A DNA stretch of 64,000 nt from the NCBI GenBank assembly GCA_016081115.2, contig CM071935.1:28630075-28694074 (forward strand), in the 5' to 3' direction. The stretch comes from Rehmannia glutinosa (Eukaryota > Streptophyta > Magnoliopsida > Lamiales > Orobanchaceae). Position numbers and translations under genes: made by a program. The notes below the pieces were generated by a model that was given only the letters and a program-made list of their open reading frames with translations, was not told the DNA's origin and made no database searches. Numbering within the stretch: the stretch's first letter is position 1; every line of letters starts with the position of its first letter. Shown one piece after another: positions 45,065 to 58,987 of the stretch.

Positions 45065-45746
45065 TGAATTAATTATAGCACGGGTAAATACCAGAAGTTT
45101 CACAGAGTATAGATGTGATTGCAGATGTGGTCACATTTACAATAATGTGCAGTGGAATTTAGAAAATAGAAACAAGACACAAGATGTAAAAATTTATCTA
45201 CAAGCCAACTAACTTGTAGATGTGCCAATATGGTGAAACTTTCCACTAGTAAAAATGTTTGATTCCGTATACAAAGAATACTAAAATCAACTAGTAGAAA
45301 ATCAATGAAAAACTCCTATCTAGAGTAGATTTAAACTTTGTAATACAACTCATCCAACAATTGACATGTGTGGACTACGTTTATCACAATACAAAAAGCT
45401 ATGGATGAAAAAGCTAACAAACACAACTGCAGGACTGAATGTTATCTCTGATGTAGTCACATTCGAGATCGCATCCAGTACAGTGAGGTTCCTTGTGCTT
45501 GAATGACTCTTGATTCTCTCAAGACTTTTGTATCTCTGGTGTTTTTCATGTGTGTAGGTTATGGACGTCCTCTTCTCTTTATATAGGCATCTAAGTCAAT
45601 CAAAGAGTCATAATACACAAGGAAAGAACATATATACAAATATATGACAAGTATATCACCTATGTTAGGAAACAAGATAAATATAAAAGAGTCCTAATAT
45701 ATCTATACCATATCAATATGATTTATTTCCTAATCTATATCCAACT
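45065..45746 (-). repeat. element B 5' LTR, first part (interrupted by C)
   Basis: It starts TGAATTAATTATAGC and matches 6659-7340 with few changes. A TATA box is at 45577-45587. C interrupts at 45746, and the LTR resumes at 60560. Bases 45742-45746 (CAACT) are the left target duplication of C. Confidence 0.85.
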
Positions 45747-46732
45747 TGTTAGGAAAATTATTGTTTAGATTTTGATGAATGCCATGTAAAACTTAGAATA
45801 GAAAGTTGGCACCCCAATTCTTGTTGTAAAATGCATTGTAATAAATAGAGCTGGCCAAGCTGAGTTAAATCAGCTACGCCCTAACATGCAAGAAGACAAT
45901 CAAGACTAGAAGGAAGACTCATTGCGAGACAGTGAGTATGCAAAAGAAGAGTAGACGAGAATTGTGAAGAAGCGGTGAGATGCGGTGAGTGGAGTATCGA
46001 TCAAGTCAACTCGAGAAAAGCCAAGTCTCAAGTTGAAGTGAAGTGAGAAGAGTCATCAATGATTGGAAGTCGACTCTAAGTCACCTGGGGAAAGCAAGGA
46101 AATGCGGTCAAGTCGAGATAATCGTAAAAGATCCGTTGTACGTAAATCAAGAGATTTACTTAAACAAGTAATATCTCCATACCACCTTTCTCGGAGTGCT
46201 CACCCCGAAGCGTGCAAAAGGAATGAACCAATGGGAAGCACTACACCGTGTCGAACTCCGAAAAGGTGAAAGAACAATTCATACGAGGAAATGACAATTC
46301 CAAGGATCGCAACAAGACAAGCCAACGATCGCAAGTGACTTTCAAAAATAAGCCTATCTCTTCAACGGGCAAATTTTTTGAAAGATCACTATAAAAGGCT
46401 GAGGAGTTTGTTTGAGAATGGGTGACACGAGTGACACAAGAGACACAAGTTACAGACCTGAACCAAAAACGTTCAAGCCATTATTTAATCTGAAACATTC
46501 TCAATCCTCAAGCCTACACTACGAAGAACATCAATCCAACACTCACCTGTGAAGGAAAGATAACTTCAATCAGTTGAAGAGGAAAATTCTGAAAAATCAA
46601 GGGGTCTACATTCCACGAAGGATTGTAGGAAGGTTCAAGGTCGAACCAAGTCTTAAGCTTTTGGAGGGCTTCGTGATCAAATCCAAAGAGCTTGAGCAAG
46701 TGAGTTGTAGTAGCAAGGTGTTAGGAATTTTA
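45747..46732 (+). repeat. element C 5' LTR, outer partial copy
   Basis: These are the first 986 bases of an LTR (TGTTAGGAAAATTATTG...GTAGTAGCAAGG), ending abruptly where a second LTR begins. A TATA box CTATAAAAGG is at 46389-46398. It is closer in sequence to the 3' LTR (58988 onwards) than the inner copy is. Confidence 0.85.
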
Positions 46733-48255
46733 TTGTTTAGATTTTGATGAATGCCATGTAAAACTTAGAATAGAAAGTTGGCACCCCAATTCTTACTGTT
46801 AAATTTATTGTAACAATTAGAGTGGCTGCCGAGTTAAGTCGCCTACGCCCTAACATGCAAGAAGACAATCAAGGCTTGAAGGAAAATCGAGAGACAACAG
46901 TCTGACAAGAAAGAAAGAGTGACAGAACTCGATTGAAGAAGCGGTGAGATACGGTGAGTGGAACATCATCAAGTCAACTCAAGAGAAGCCAAGTCTCAAG
47001 TCGAAGTGATGGAAGAGTCATCCAATGATTGGAAGTCGACTCTAAATCACCTGGGGAAAGCAAGGAAAAGCGATCAAGTCGAGATAATCGTAAAAGAACC
47101 GTTGCATTTAAATCAAGAGATTTACTTAAACAAGTAATATCTCCATACTACCTTTCTTGGAGTGCTCGAGTCCCTGAAGCGTGCAAAAGGAATGAACCAA
47201 TGGGAAGCACTACACCGTGTCGAGTCGAAAAGGTGATAAAACAATTCATACGAGGAAATGGCAATTCCAAGAAGCGCAAGCCAACGACGCAAAGTGACTT
47301 TCAAAAATGAGCCTATCTCTTCAACGGGCAAATTTTTAAAAGTTCACTATAAAAGGCTGAGGAGTTTGTTTGAGAAAGATGCATATAAATGACACATACG
47401 TGAGATATACAAGCACATCAGAAAACTTAAACAATCTCAATCCTCAAGCCTACATTTCGAAGTACATCAATCCAACACTTACCTGTGAAGTAAAGAGAAC
47501 TTCAACCAGTTGAAGAGGAAACCTTTGAAAACAAGGGGTCTACATTCCAGGAAGGATTGTTGAAAGGTTCAAGGCTGAACCAAGTCTTAAGCTCTTGGAG
47601 GGCTTCGTGATCAAATCCAAAGTGCTTAAGCAAGTGAGATGTAGTAGCAAGGCACGTGCCTTGTGAAGAAGTTTCGAGTCGCACGAGAAGCTTGGTGAGT
47701 GATCAAGGCGTCTCGGCATCGAGTCCCAAAGGATCAAGTCGGTTGTTGTGATCAAGACTTGTATCTGGGTATTACCACTTTGTAAACCGATCATTACTTA
47801 GTGGATTCCTCCGGGAGTTGGAGAAGAGAGGAGTAGAAGAATTACCCCATCTTGAACCTCTATAAAAACTTTCTTTGTGTCATTTACATTTCGGCATTTA
47901 AATTTCTCGCACTTTTAAATTGCTTATATCTCACGATAAATTTGCTATCCATTTGATAATTTATAAAGTACTAAATCAAGTCAGTAAAAACTTGCTTAAT
48001 CAAACTTAAGGGTGTTAAGTCTTTGGAAAAACAAAACCACAGTTGAGTCAAATTATAGCCAACAAATTTGAGTTACTCTATTAATAACTCAGTGAGTCTG
48101 TTGAGAGATTAACTCTCTTGAGTGACTAATTCGATTGTCCATCAAGGACACAATTTTGTGTAGAACTCAGAGATTTAAAAGGACTAAATCGAAAATTTGG
48201 TAAGGTTTATTCAACCCCCTTCTAAACCTTACACTTACACCCCTTGGGACCTACA
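46733..48255 (+). repeat. element C 5' LTR, inner full-length copy
   Basis: This is a 1523-bp LTR from TGTTAGGAATTTTATTG to GGGACCTACA, adjoining the primer site. A TATA box is at 47347-47356. It is more diverged from the 3' LTR than the outer partial copy, for example in the block near 46790-46930. Confidence 0.85.
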
Positions 48256-48257
48256 AG

Positions 48258-48269
48258 TGGTATCGGAGC
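48258..48269 (+). other. element C primer-binding site
   Basis: TGGTATCGGAGC lies two bases after the LTR. It has one change from the Met-tRNA complement TGGTATCAGAGC found in D. The change creates a CG at a CAG site. Confidence 0.85.
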
Positions 48270-48384
48270 GGTTGGTTCATTGAACCCTCCGCACCGGTTC
48301 TTGAACTAGATCTCCAAACTTTTCAAAAGTCCGCTTTAGTACTTAAACTTTCAAAACTCTTTTCTATCATTAAAAGTTATTATC

Positions 48385-50550
48385 ATGGAAGCAAATCTAA
48401 CACGCATTCCTATGTTCACTATTGAAGAATTTGATGATTGGAAAATTCGTATATGTGCTCATCTATCAAAGATTACATGATGAGATGTGGATAGTGATAG
48501 AAGATGGGCCTCTGCAAATATTAAAGGTGAACAATTTGCACGAAGAGTTTGCGGTGAAGGGGGAAGAGAAGATCGGCACCGGACGGTCATGGTTGAAAAA
48601 CCAAGAAGCGAGTGGACAAATGATGATGAGAAAAAGATACAACCTGGACAATGTAGCCAAGGACATTCTTTACAAAACCTTGGACAAAGCCATGTTCAAT
48701 AAAGTGAAATCTTGCAAAACGGCTAAGGAAATGCAGGACAAAGCGACATTGATTTGCGAAGGCTTAGAGCAAATCAAAGAAAACAAACTATCGGTGGCTG
48801 TACAAAAATTTGAGAACTTTAAAATGACCTCGGGAGAAAACCTGGATCAACTGGATGCTCGGTTTACAGAAATCACAAATGAGTCAGTTGTCTACACTTG
48901 GAAAGGAATATACACGAGAAGAAATGTGTATGAAGATCTAAAAAGTCTTCCAGCTAAATGGGAAATGAAGGTCATGGCATTGAGACACTCCATGGACCTA
49001 TCAAAGACATCCAATCATGAGTTATTCTCGGACCTCAAAGCCTACGAGTTTGAGTGAGAAGAAGGAAAGACCAGGAAGAGACATTTGTACCCAAAACAAA
49101 TTTTGCTCTAATTGTCAAAGATGGAAGAAGAGCTGAGGTCAAAGAGGCAATTGACCCGGAAGAAATAGCCACGATGGTTAAAAGATTTAACAAGTTCTTT
49201 AACAAGAACTACAAGAGAGGAAAGGGTGAATCCTCCAGAAGACACTCGGCTCCCTCCAAATCAAGGGATGATAGGCCAACCAAGAGAATGGATCATCAAC
49301 AAGTTGAGTATCAAAGGGTCGACAACTCAAGAATAGAAAGAGTTGATCAAAAGGCTGAATATCTATGTTGGAATTGTAGACAACCAGGTCACTATGCCAT
49401 TGATCGCTCATATCCTGTAGTCAACAAGTACAGAACGAAGAAGAAAAAAAGGTCTTGAGAGAAAGAAGACAAGAGAAAAAAGGCAATGATGGTGCAGAGA
49501 CTGCCGAGACAGCCAAGTCAAGAGAGACAGTGACTCGAGAGAGCAAAGTGAAGCCGACTACTCAAGTGACTCGAAGAAGAAGCCTTGATCCGCTTAATGG
49601 CCAAAGAACAAGATCAAGAAGATGAGGTACAATCTAACTCAACAAGCTCAGACACTAGTGATAGTGATCGTGACACACACACTTCATCACCCACCGATCT
49701 TTATGATTCATTAGGCAAAATGATGAAAGATTTTGAGCACATTAAAACCTCACACACACTATTGAATGAGGAAAACAACCTACTCAAAAGTCAAAACTCA
49801 AAGCCGACTAAGGAGCCGAGTACTCTAAGTCAAATAGTTGATGAGAATAAAAGTTTAAAAATTTGAAAATGCTAAATTAATAGCGTAAATTGCTGCTATA
49901 GAAAAGAGGAGAATGACCTCAAAAATGTTATTGCCTCATTCACTAAGGCATCTAAATCATTGGATGATCTTATTATGAGTCAAAGAGAATGTGGAGACAA
50001 GACAGCTTAGGATTTAATTCCTTTGTGCCATGTCAAACCTCAAGAGTAATTTTGGAAAAAGGATCTTCAAGTCATGAAGAGTCCGAAAAATCCAAAACTC
50101 TAAATGTTGCACACACTTTCAATCCAAAGCACAATACTAAGCAAGCGGCCTTGGTTACAAAGGAAAAGGAAAAACGCCGATTGAGAGTCTTTGAAAGGAC
50201 AGTGAGAAGAGATTCACCGAGTCCTCAAATGAGACTCCAAGCAGAAAATACTCTGTAAAGAAGAAGCGAGCTACCAAAAATCCCAGAAAACTCATAAAAG
50301 AAATACATATGATGGGAATGGTAGAAAATATCCAAGCCAAGCCGATGGAATAATGTGAACTATCACCAGACTTATGGAATACAAGCCCAAATGGCAAAGG
50401 CCTAGAACTCAACAAAGGCCATTCCAAAAGCATAAGAGCTTTCATCAAAGACACATATGCACCTAGGCACTACACTCAAAGACACCACAATTACCCAAGA
50501 AAGGCAATTGCTACAACATACACGCAGCATCTGAGACAAAAAAGACAATT
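48385..50550 (+). pseudogene. element C gag, frameshifted
   Basis: The start MEANLTRIPMFTIEEFDDW at 48385 matches D. The frame changes near 48450 and runs open to 49057 with MWIVIEDGPLQILK, LDNVAKDILYKTLDKAM and LDQLDARFTEITNE. The next frame (49054-49458) has ALIVKDGRRAEVKEAID and a knuckle CWNCRQPGHYAIDR, whose last Cys is Arg. Coiled-coil sequence follows at 49585-49980, and a basic linker extends to the protease. Structure and order equal those of D gag. Confidence 0.8.
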
Positions 50551-53500
50551 TGTATGAACCTAGAATCCCCAAGCAATTTGCCAGGATTAATTATGATTAT
50601 GGCATCGATAGATGGCAACCTCTTAGAGTCAAATCATTTGGCTATAGGTTGGTCGGATCATCTTACAATTCTAACCCCTCGGGACCCGGACAAATATGAG
50701 TACCTAAAACTTAATTTCCTTGATTGTAGGTTCAAGGAACAACTAAGTGCCAAGGAACCTGGTACATGGATAGTGGTGCATTCGGACATATATGACAGAA
50801 ATAAGAGAAATCTGTCAAAATTCAAGGAAGTCAAAGGAGCCAAAGTCATATTTGGAGGAAATGAAGCTCTGGTGAAATAAGAGGCATTGGATCCATCAAG
50901 AGGAATGGATTAGAAATCACGGATGTTGCATATGTTGAAGGACTAAACTTCAATTTACTAAGCATCGATCAACTCTGTGACAAGGCTACAATGTTGGATT
51001 CAACATGGGCATATGCCAAATCAAAGACATTGAATCAAATGAAGTGGTCTTTGCAAGGATGTAAACGAGAGAAAAATATGTATGTAGTATATTGGTCAAT
51101 TGCTACACCCAAAGACTGTCTACTTGCAAAGAGCACAATTTGAATCAAGTTGGTTGTGGCACAAAAAGCCGAGTCATCCGAATTTCAAAACGATCAACAA
51201 ACTTGCAAGAAGTCATCTTGTGGAAGGACTTCGGACTCGTATACAAGAAGGAGAGTATATGTGACGCATGTCGAAGGGAAAACAAATCAAGTCGTCGTTC
51301 AAAGAAAAGACATGCCCATCTTCAACTAGAATATTGCATCCGCTTCATATGGATCTATTTGGCCCAAAGTGGAACCGGCCAAAGATAAGTGGAAAGAAAT
51401 ACACCTTGGTGGTAGTAGATGACTACTCAAGATATACATGGACAATATTCATGTGCAAGAAGAAAGAAACTCTACAAAAACTACCACAATCGATGAAGAG
51501 GATTCAAAATGAGAAGAGTCAAACCATTATCAAAATAAGATCGGATAGAGGAACCGAGTTTGTCAATGGAATAATAACTCGAGTATTGTTTTGAGAATGG
51601 TATTGGTCACTGAATCTGTCGGCTGACAAGGACTCCACAGTGAGAATGGAGTTGCGAGAAAGAAGAAATAGAACCCTCAAAGAAGCGGCAAGGACCATGT
51701 TAGCAAGGGGGTTACAAAAAGATTTTTGGGTCAAGCAATCAACACGACTTGCTACACCCAAAACAGATGTATGATAAATAGACGGTGACAAAGACTCCCT
51801 ATGAGATCCGGGTGGAAGAAAACCAAATGTTGCATATTTCAGGATATTTGGATGTAAATGCTTCATCCACAACAATGGCAAAGACAACCTAAAGGCTTTT
51901 GATGCTAAAGGCGATGAGGGTATCTTTAGGATACTCGGTGAAAGCAAAGCCTACTGAGAATACTCAACAAAAGAACTATGGTTACGAAGAATCCATTCAT
52001 GTAGTATTCGATGAGCCAAATGTAAATGGGGAAGACATTGAAGAGTCAACCGATAAGTTGAATCATCCAACCTTACGAAGAGTCCCTATCTTTCAAGTCA
52101 AGCGGGGATTATCAATTGAGAAGAAAATGAGATAGTGAATCTCAAAAGCGGTGGAAAATCTGCGGTGAGTGATCACGAGAGACCGACCCACAAAGAATAC
52201 GGTACCAAGTCGATCGAATCCGGCTAACTTACTTCAACCTGACGTAAGATGGTGAGAGACCATCCACGAGAACTTGTCATTGGAGATATAAGAGAAGGTG
52301 TCAAGACAAGATCAGAACCCAACAAGAAGCAATGTTCACATGCTTCATCTATAAATAGAGCCCAAAGATGTGTCACAAGCATTGGACGACACACATTGGA
52401 TTCAAGCTATGCAAGAAGAGTGAATCGGTTTGAGAGAAATAAAGTATGGGAATTAGTACAAAGACCCATACATCAAAATGTTATTGGAACCAAATGGGTA
52501 TTCGAAATAAGATGAACGAGGAAGGTTCTGCGGTAAGAAACAAAGCAAGATTGGTAGCCAAAGGATATTGCCAAGAAGAAGGAATAGATTTTGATGAAAC
52601 ATTTGCTCTGTAGCAAGATTGGAAGCTATAAGGATGTTTCTTGCCTATGCGACTCACAAGAATTTCATTGTATATCAAATGGATGTAAAAAGTGCATTCC
52701 TGAATGGTTTATTGGAAGAAGAAGTGTATGTTGAACAACCTCCAGGATTTGAGCAGAAGACTCTTGGAGACAATGTATACAAACTCAAGAAAGCCCTGAC
52801 GGAGTTGAAACAGGCACCCAGAGCATGGTATGATACCCCATCACGATTCCTAAGCGAAAATGGATTCACAAAAGGAAAAGTAGATAGAACACTTTTTAGA
52901 ATTCAAGACAAGAAGAGTATACTGCTTGTTCAAATATATGTTGATGACATCATCTTTGGATCCACTAACAAAGAGTTGTGTGAAAAATTCTCAAACCTCA
53001 TGCAAAGTAAATTTGAAATGAGCATGATGGGAGAGCCGACATTCTTCCTTGGACTTCAAGTGAAACAAAGTGAAGGATGGAACCTTCATAAGTCAAACAA
53101 AATACACCGAGAGATTTAATGAAGAAATTTGGTATGGAGGAGAAGTCTTCGTAAAAATACCAATGAACACATCGATCAAAATGGACATGGATGCGGATGG
53201 CAAGCACTGTAGATCAAACAAGATCTGAGCACTTATTGGATCATTGCTCTATCTCACAGCCTGTGAGCCGGACATCACCTTTCTTTGTAGGTGTATGTGC
53301 AAGATTTCAATCTGCTCCAAAAGAGAGCCATATGACTGACTAAGAGAATATTGAGATACTTGAAAGGAAGCCAAGAAGTAGGCCTATGGTATCCAAAGGA
53401 ATGTGGATTCAAGCTAATTGGCTATTCAAACTATGAAGTTGAAGAAAAGGAAATTCCAATCATGTGTGATAACACAAGTGCAATTGCAATCACTCAAAAT

Positions 53501-53738
53501 CTGTGTTGCACTCAAGAACAAAACATATAGATGTCGATATCATTTCATAAGAGATCATGTTGAAAAGAAGGACATTATCTTGGAATATATCTCAACCGAC
53601 AAACAACTAGCCGACATCTTCACAAAACCATTATGTGAGTCAAGATTTGAAGAACTCAAACATGAGTTGGGGCTAATTGAGCTAAGCCGAGAGACACGAG
53701 AAGAATCAAAGAAAAGAAATGGAACAGAAAGAAGGTGA
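50551..53738 (+). pseudogene. element C pol: protease, integrase, RT, RNase H
   Basis: Protease is near 50760-50880. The Asp-Ser-Gly is readable in one frame, followed by changed residues and a stop. Integrase words are IKSSFKEKTCPSSTRILHP, HMDLFGPKW, VVDDYSRYTW and IKIRSDRGTEFVNG (51268-51594), then ESIHVVFDEPNVNGEDIEES (51990). RT words are LVQRPIHQNVIGTKWVF, QMDVKSAFLNGLLEEEVY and YVDD at 52937-52948. The frame breaks near 53100, and RNase H runs to DIFTKPLCESRFEELK, ending at 53738. Frames change at least eight times. The RT retains the segment that D lost. Confidence 0.85.
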
Positions 53739-54253
53739 AAAAGAGTGAAAACAAAAATCATTTCAAGAATCATTTATATCGGAAAGTCGACAATACCAAG
53801 TCGGTGATATTTGAATCACTAAGAGAAATGTGAGAAGCGAGTTTAATCGGCTAAGAGATAAGTTGAATAACTTATGAGCAAAGTGACAAAAAACGCAATC
53901 GTTTTGACTTAAGCGGGAATGTTTTAAGAGACACGTCAAAGCATAATGATGATGTGTATGAGGACATAAAGCCGCACACCAAGCCTATGATTGGATATAA
54001 ATCTTTGCCGCATTAAATACGAGACATGAATCGCTCAATATCGTGCGAAATCAAGCCGTTGATTTCGATCACGATTCAAAAACCGTCTGCACGTCCTTTC
54101 ATAAACCATATTTAAACCATTTTTCGTCCGTTTCTCTCTCACACTTCTAAAAACTGTTCAATCTCTCTCTCTCAAAAGGCAAAGGCAAATACTCTCGAAA
54201 CCCTATCAACCTTCAAATCAATTTCTGAATTTTTCTTGAAATTATTCTGAGAA
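53739..54253 (+). other. spacer between pol and additional ORF of C
   Basis: About 515 bases have no coding support and are collinear with D 16747-17287. A CTCTCTCTC run lies just upstream of the ATG at 54254. Confidence 0.5.
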
Positions 54254-57200
54254 ATGGCACCAACTTATGACTTTACCAAGTTGGGAAAACAAATCCACAC
54301 CGGTTCGACCGTGGATTTCGACGGAATGGTGAAGCAGGGGTCCGACGACACCCTGGTGAAGAAAATCGCGGAGAAGTTGGAAACGTCAGGACTGAAACCG
54401 TTTCTAACGCTGGAATATCCTATGACCTATGTGGAGGAGGTCGCACAATTCTACGTGAATGCTGAGATTCACGACGAAGGAATCAAGTCATCATTCACGG
54501 AAGAAAGCGGTGACTATCACCGCAAGATTTGGTGAATATTGCTCACTACTACAGGAAGGAGCAACCGAGATTAAGGAAGCTGATGTAAACTTGGCCGACG
54601 CATGGAAAGAAATAGCCAAGTCCGACCTTGCCGATAAAATTATATACACAGAAAACAAGAGATCGCTAAAGGAGGATTATCACAAATTGTTGGACATAGT
54701 CGCCAAATGTATCGACATCAAATTTGGCGACTTTGACCAATCACAAAGGCAAAGCTGATTGTGATGGCTGCAATCATCGAAGAAAAGAAGATCAATCGGG
54801 CTGAGTTTATCTACAACGGACTCTGCCCGAACGTGGGGAACAAGTCCTTCAAAGAAGATGGGTCATTTGGAGGATCCCGGGATATGGCCTAGTGATTGGC
54901 CGACTATTGGAGGTGAAAGGGAGTCCCTCTCGGACATGGGAAAGCATTCCATGTTAACAAGAGGATGTTGAGCTAACCTCTCTCGGTGCTCGAAGCGAGC
55001 TTACGCCAAGAGAGGCGACACGGTGAGGGGAATCAGTGACCCCGAAGACACACCGCCTCCTCTCCAACAAGAAGAAAGCTGCCCCTTGTTGCTAAGAAGA
55101 CTCGCGCCCATGCAAAGAAAGAAAACCAAACATGCTCCTGCCCCTGCGCAGCAGCGGTCGAGAAGGACTCCCAAATACCTTCTCCGATCGTCAAAAGGAG
55201 GAGAATCGACAAGCCTAGACGGCCGGCTCCTCGTAAACAAACACCAAGATCGGCCCTGCCGCCCAAGACTCGAGGACACCGCCTCGAACCAGAAATTCCC
55301 CGGTACAAACCAGGAGACGAAGAAGACTCGTCAAGCGGTCGAACAGGAGAAACCAACTCGAGTCGATTACTCGGCTAGCACAAATACGGAGAGACTGGAG
55401 AAGTAGAGTCTCCGGATGTAGTTGATGAAAAGCCAAGTCTCTTTGAAGGCAATCGCAGAGGCAACTCGAAGACACAGTTGTAGTTCACACAAATTGAAAC
55501 TCAAGAAGAACCAACCCAAGCGGATAGTGATGTAATGATCCTATCTCCACCTTACCCAGACATCCAAAATCGTCTGCGTGAGTGGAGAAAATGGAAGTTG
55601 AGCAAGTCAAGGAACAGTTCCAACGGCCTGAATTCATAGAAGAAGAAGAGGAACTCGCTAAATTTCCTTGGACTATCTATGTGCTCCCATCACTTGATGA
55701 GGACAAGCGCTTAGACATCCCGCAAATCTACAAGGACGGGGAGAGAGCAAAGCAAGTTGAAGAAGCCGAAGCACGTGAGAAGGCAAGTATCCGCCCTATC
55801 TCCGGCACACGAACACTTCCATCCTCTCCTTGATGTCTTCTCCGAAAGTGACGAGGAACAGGAGAATGTCACGCCGCGAGAAGAGTTGCAAATGCAGCAA
55901 GCATTGCACGAATCAAGAATCCTTCACGAGCAAAGATTAATGGAGGGACCAGGAGAGTCCTCCGAACACAGGTGAAATCGATCCAATGGGAGTGGTTCAG
56001 CAAATAGCCACCGTTGTTGCTGCTACCACTTCCCCACTCACTCGAAAAGAAGGCGATAAGGAGATGGCGATGAACCGGGCTAGTGGGGACCCCATCGAGC
56101 CAACCCCTATTGAAGGTGTGCTACCACCGCCCCAACGGTGAACCATCAATTGCAACAGCCGGGAGTCCGGAGACGAGTGACCCCACTCCAAGTCACTCGG
56201 TGGTGCGCCGGTGAGGGGGAAACTCCTCCACTGCAGCAAGGTCGGAGGATCTTTGCAGATGACTCCACAACGAATCAAGGAGGCGAAGGAGAGAAAATAC
56301 AAACCCAAGAAGAACAGCAAGTTGCTATCAACGAAGCTCAGACGATCGAGACTGTCTCGGTGAGGTGCCAACCGCTCTGAAAGGCTAATGACGCGCCGAT
56401 GCGGTCGAGGCACGAGGAAGGAACAACCACGGGAGTTAACACTGGGCGATGAAAGTGCAATCCATGGGGTTGAGACTCCAATGGATGCCACCCGAGAAGA
56501 CCCTAAGACGATTTGACACGTCGAAAGGGAGGACAAGGCCTCGCTGCAAAGAGAGACGCCGGAGGTAATGAAGGCCCACGGGAGGTTGAGACTTCCGGGG
56601 TAAAAAGAAGTCAAGTAGAGAACATCCCTCCCCGCTATCATCGACCCATCCGAGAAGGAGATAAGCGCACTTCATGATTCCCAGGATAATCCTCGATGTA
56701 ACCTTTATGGAATCGAAGGCGAAGAAGAAGCCGAGTCATCCCCCGTGATGATCCAAAAGACTCAGTGCGGATGTTCCAAGCACGAGCAAGTCTCGATCCC
56801 AAGACTACTCGTCAAACCTTTAACTTTGATGATGAGCCACCAATGGAAATCTCATCATCGTCCGATGACGCTTCGACGATAAGGCCGAGGACCGAGTCCA
56901 TGAAATGGAAAAATCACTGAGACCAACGGCTGTTAAGATATTGAGGCTCGGCAAGCAGGGTCTACTTCACAACAAAACCCGGTGAACCAGAGACTGCTGC
57001 GCAGGCTCCTCAAGCTGCAGCAGGTCTATTCCAAAAAGAACTTCACGCGCACCCCTCATCATCGAACAAATCCCGGTTGGCGGTGATGAATCCTTTATAG
57101 AATCTTTTTCTTTTTCCCTGGAGGTGCCCGACCTCCATGAAGAGTCGAGAACGAATGCGCACGCTACCACAGACCAGCTCCCGTTTTTCCAGGCACCATT

Positions 57201-58718
57201 GTTCGGTGATTATGATTTTGACGATGCATGGCCATCACCGCAACGGAAGAATCAGTGAAGTCCGCGAAGTGTTCAAGGCATTATTCGCTAAGATTGAACG
57301 GATGGAGAGGCATCGGCCTCTATGGACATGCGACGGACAACAGAGATGCCAATCTCACTGGCGATTTAAGAGGCATAATGAGTCCGGATCGGGGAATGGT
57401 GGCAACAAGAAGACAAACAATGCATGTGGAACAAGTTAGATACTTCAGGACATTGTTCAACAAGTGCTGGTATGGAGAGCGAAAATCTTTGATGCAAAAA
57501 CGAAGTGAGAGAACATATTGAGCACATGCATGAAGCTCACATTGCCGAGATTAAGGCTGCTGCGTGAGCAAAACAAGAGTGATCTACAGCGTTTGGAAGA
57601 GACCATGAATACAAAATTCAGCCTTCTCATGGCTGAGATGAAGCCGATTTCAGCAGAGTCCAACGCTACTCGATCCGAATTTCGTCTTTGCATACTCTGC
57701 AGCAGACTCAAAGAGAACTCCACCATCGCAGGCTCGACTTCCGCTTGCAAGTCTGTTTCTAGGCGTTCCTCTCTCCTTTGATGATGCCAAAAAGGGGGGG
57801 GAAGAGGAATACCAAAAAGCGCGAAGGAGGAAAGCGGCTGCGAAGGAAAGTTAGGCGAGGAAGTGTTGATACAAAAGAAAGGAAAGCTTGTTGAGGGGGA
57901 AGGATCGCGGATGTGACCTTGATGATTGCACAAACCCCCAACAAGGTCCCGCCACGGTGACATTATCGCCTGACAAACTCCTCAGTGACTCGCCACTCCA
58001 ACACTCGCTATATCTATGGGAAAAAGAGAAAAACAATTGAAGCGGGGATGAAGGAAGTGGAAGGAATAATGGATGCCCGAGTTATGAACATCTTGAAAGA
58101 ACATGGAGGCATTCCAAAGAGAGCAGAGACACTTATGCCATCTCGGATGTCGGGACGGAGCCACAATCGTTGATGAATTTAAAACGCTCGAATCTAAAGG
58201 ATACTTTGCAAATATGTCTATGGCTCAAGCTTGGGACTTATCTTGGGAAAAGGGTCTCACGTTATGTGAAGAAAGCGACAGCAAAGACTACCAAGCGATC
58301 GCTCTGCTTTGGTCACTCCGTGGTCACTCATTTGGAAAGAAGAAGACCCAAGTCTGAGACACGCCCAGAGGTAGAGGAAGAAGCGATGGTGGAGGAAGAA
58401 GCTTGGACCCAGGCCTCGCCCAAAAACATTGAATACGTAGATCCGGAAAGAAAGGAGGGATCTACTGGGTGGTCTTGACCAAGTAGCAAATTTGCAAGTG
58501 GCTAAAAGTGCTTATTTGAGTATGCAAAAAGATTAGAAGAAGAAAACAAGAGACAAACTCAACTATGGGAGGAAAGACATGAAAGATTAAGAAGAGATGA
58601 AGTGCCAAGAAGGCATATGAAAAGAAAAAAAAGAAGGCGGTGACGATGAGAAAAAGAGAAGAAGAGAAGAAGATCTTGAACAAGATGAAAGAAGAAGAGA
58701 CAGCGAAGGAGATGGAGT
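54254..58718 (+). pseudogene. giant additional ORF of element C, broken
   Basis: This is the homologue of D's additional ORF. The start MAPTYDFTKLGKQIHTG at 54254 is uninterrupted for 93 codons, including FDGMVKQGSDDTLVKK and VEEVAQFYVNAEIHDEG. It shifts at about 54510 into ADVNLADAWKEIAKSD and LLDIVAKCIDIKFGDFD. The basic Pro/Ala region (about 55080-55380), acidic segments, the coiled coil (57500-57780, SLLMAEMKPISAESNATRSEF), VEAGMKEVEG-like words (58040) and an RGG-like stretch (RGRGRSDGGGRS, 58367-58402) follow in the same order as in D. The charged tail ends at about 58718. More than ten frame changes are needed. No membrane segment or signal peptide is seen. Function unknown. Confidence 0.6.
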
Positions 58719-58973
58719 GTTCTTTGTCCACCCCTTCGTGTATTTTATTATGTAAATACATACAATGTAAGTCTTACGTAATAAACCTATAAATTCTTTA
58801 TTTTCGTGTAATACAAATATGTGCTCGATACACCTTGTAAATGATTGTGTAAAAGAACAAGAATGTTATGATCAATAAAAGGATTGATTCTCGCATACAT
58901 TCTATGTCAATACACTATCTCAGTATGTATCTTTGCTATTTGCATTTTTGAATGGTTTAAGTTTTAGCATCAT

Positions 58974-58987
58974 CAAAAAGGGGAAAT
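58974..58987 (+). other. element C polypurine tract
   Basis: AAAAAGGGGAAAT directly precedes the 3' LTR. The preceding CATCATC is shared with D. The 255 bases between the additional ORF and here are non-coding. Confidence 0.75.

Noticed and set aside
46733..48255. An independent solo LTR inserted into C's LTR
   Set aside because: No 5-bp duplication surrounds it, and it continues directly into C's primer site. A chimeric or recombined LTR is more likely.
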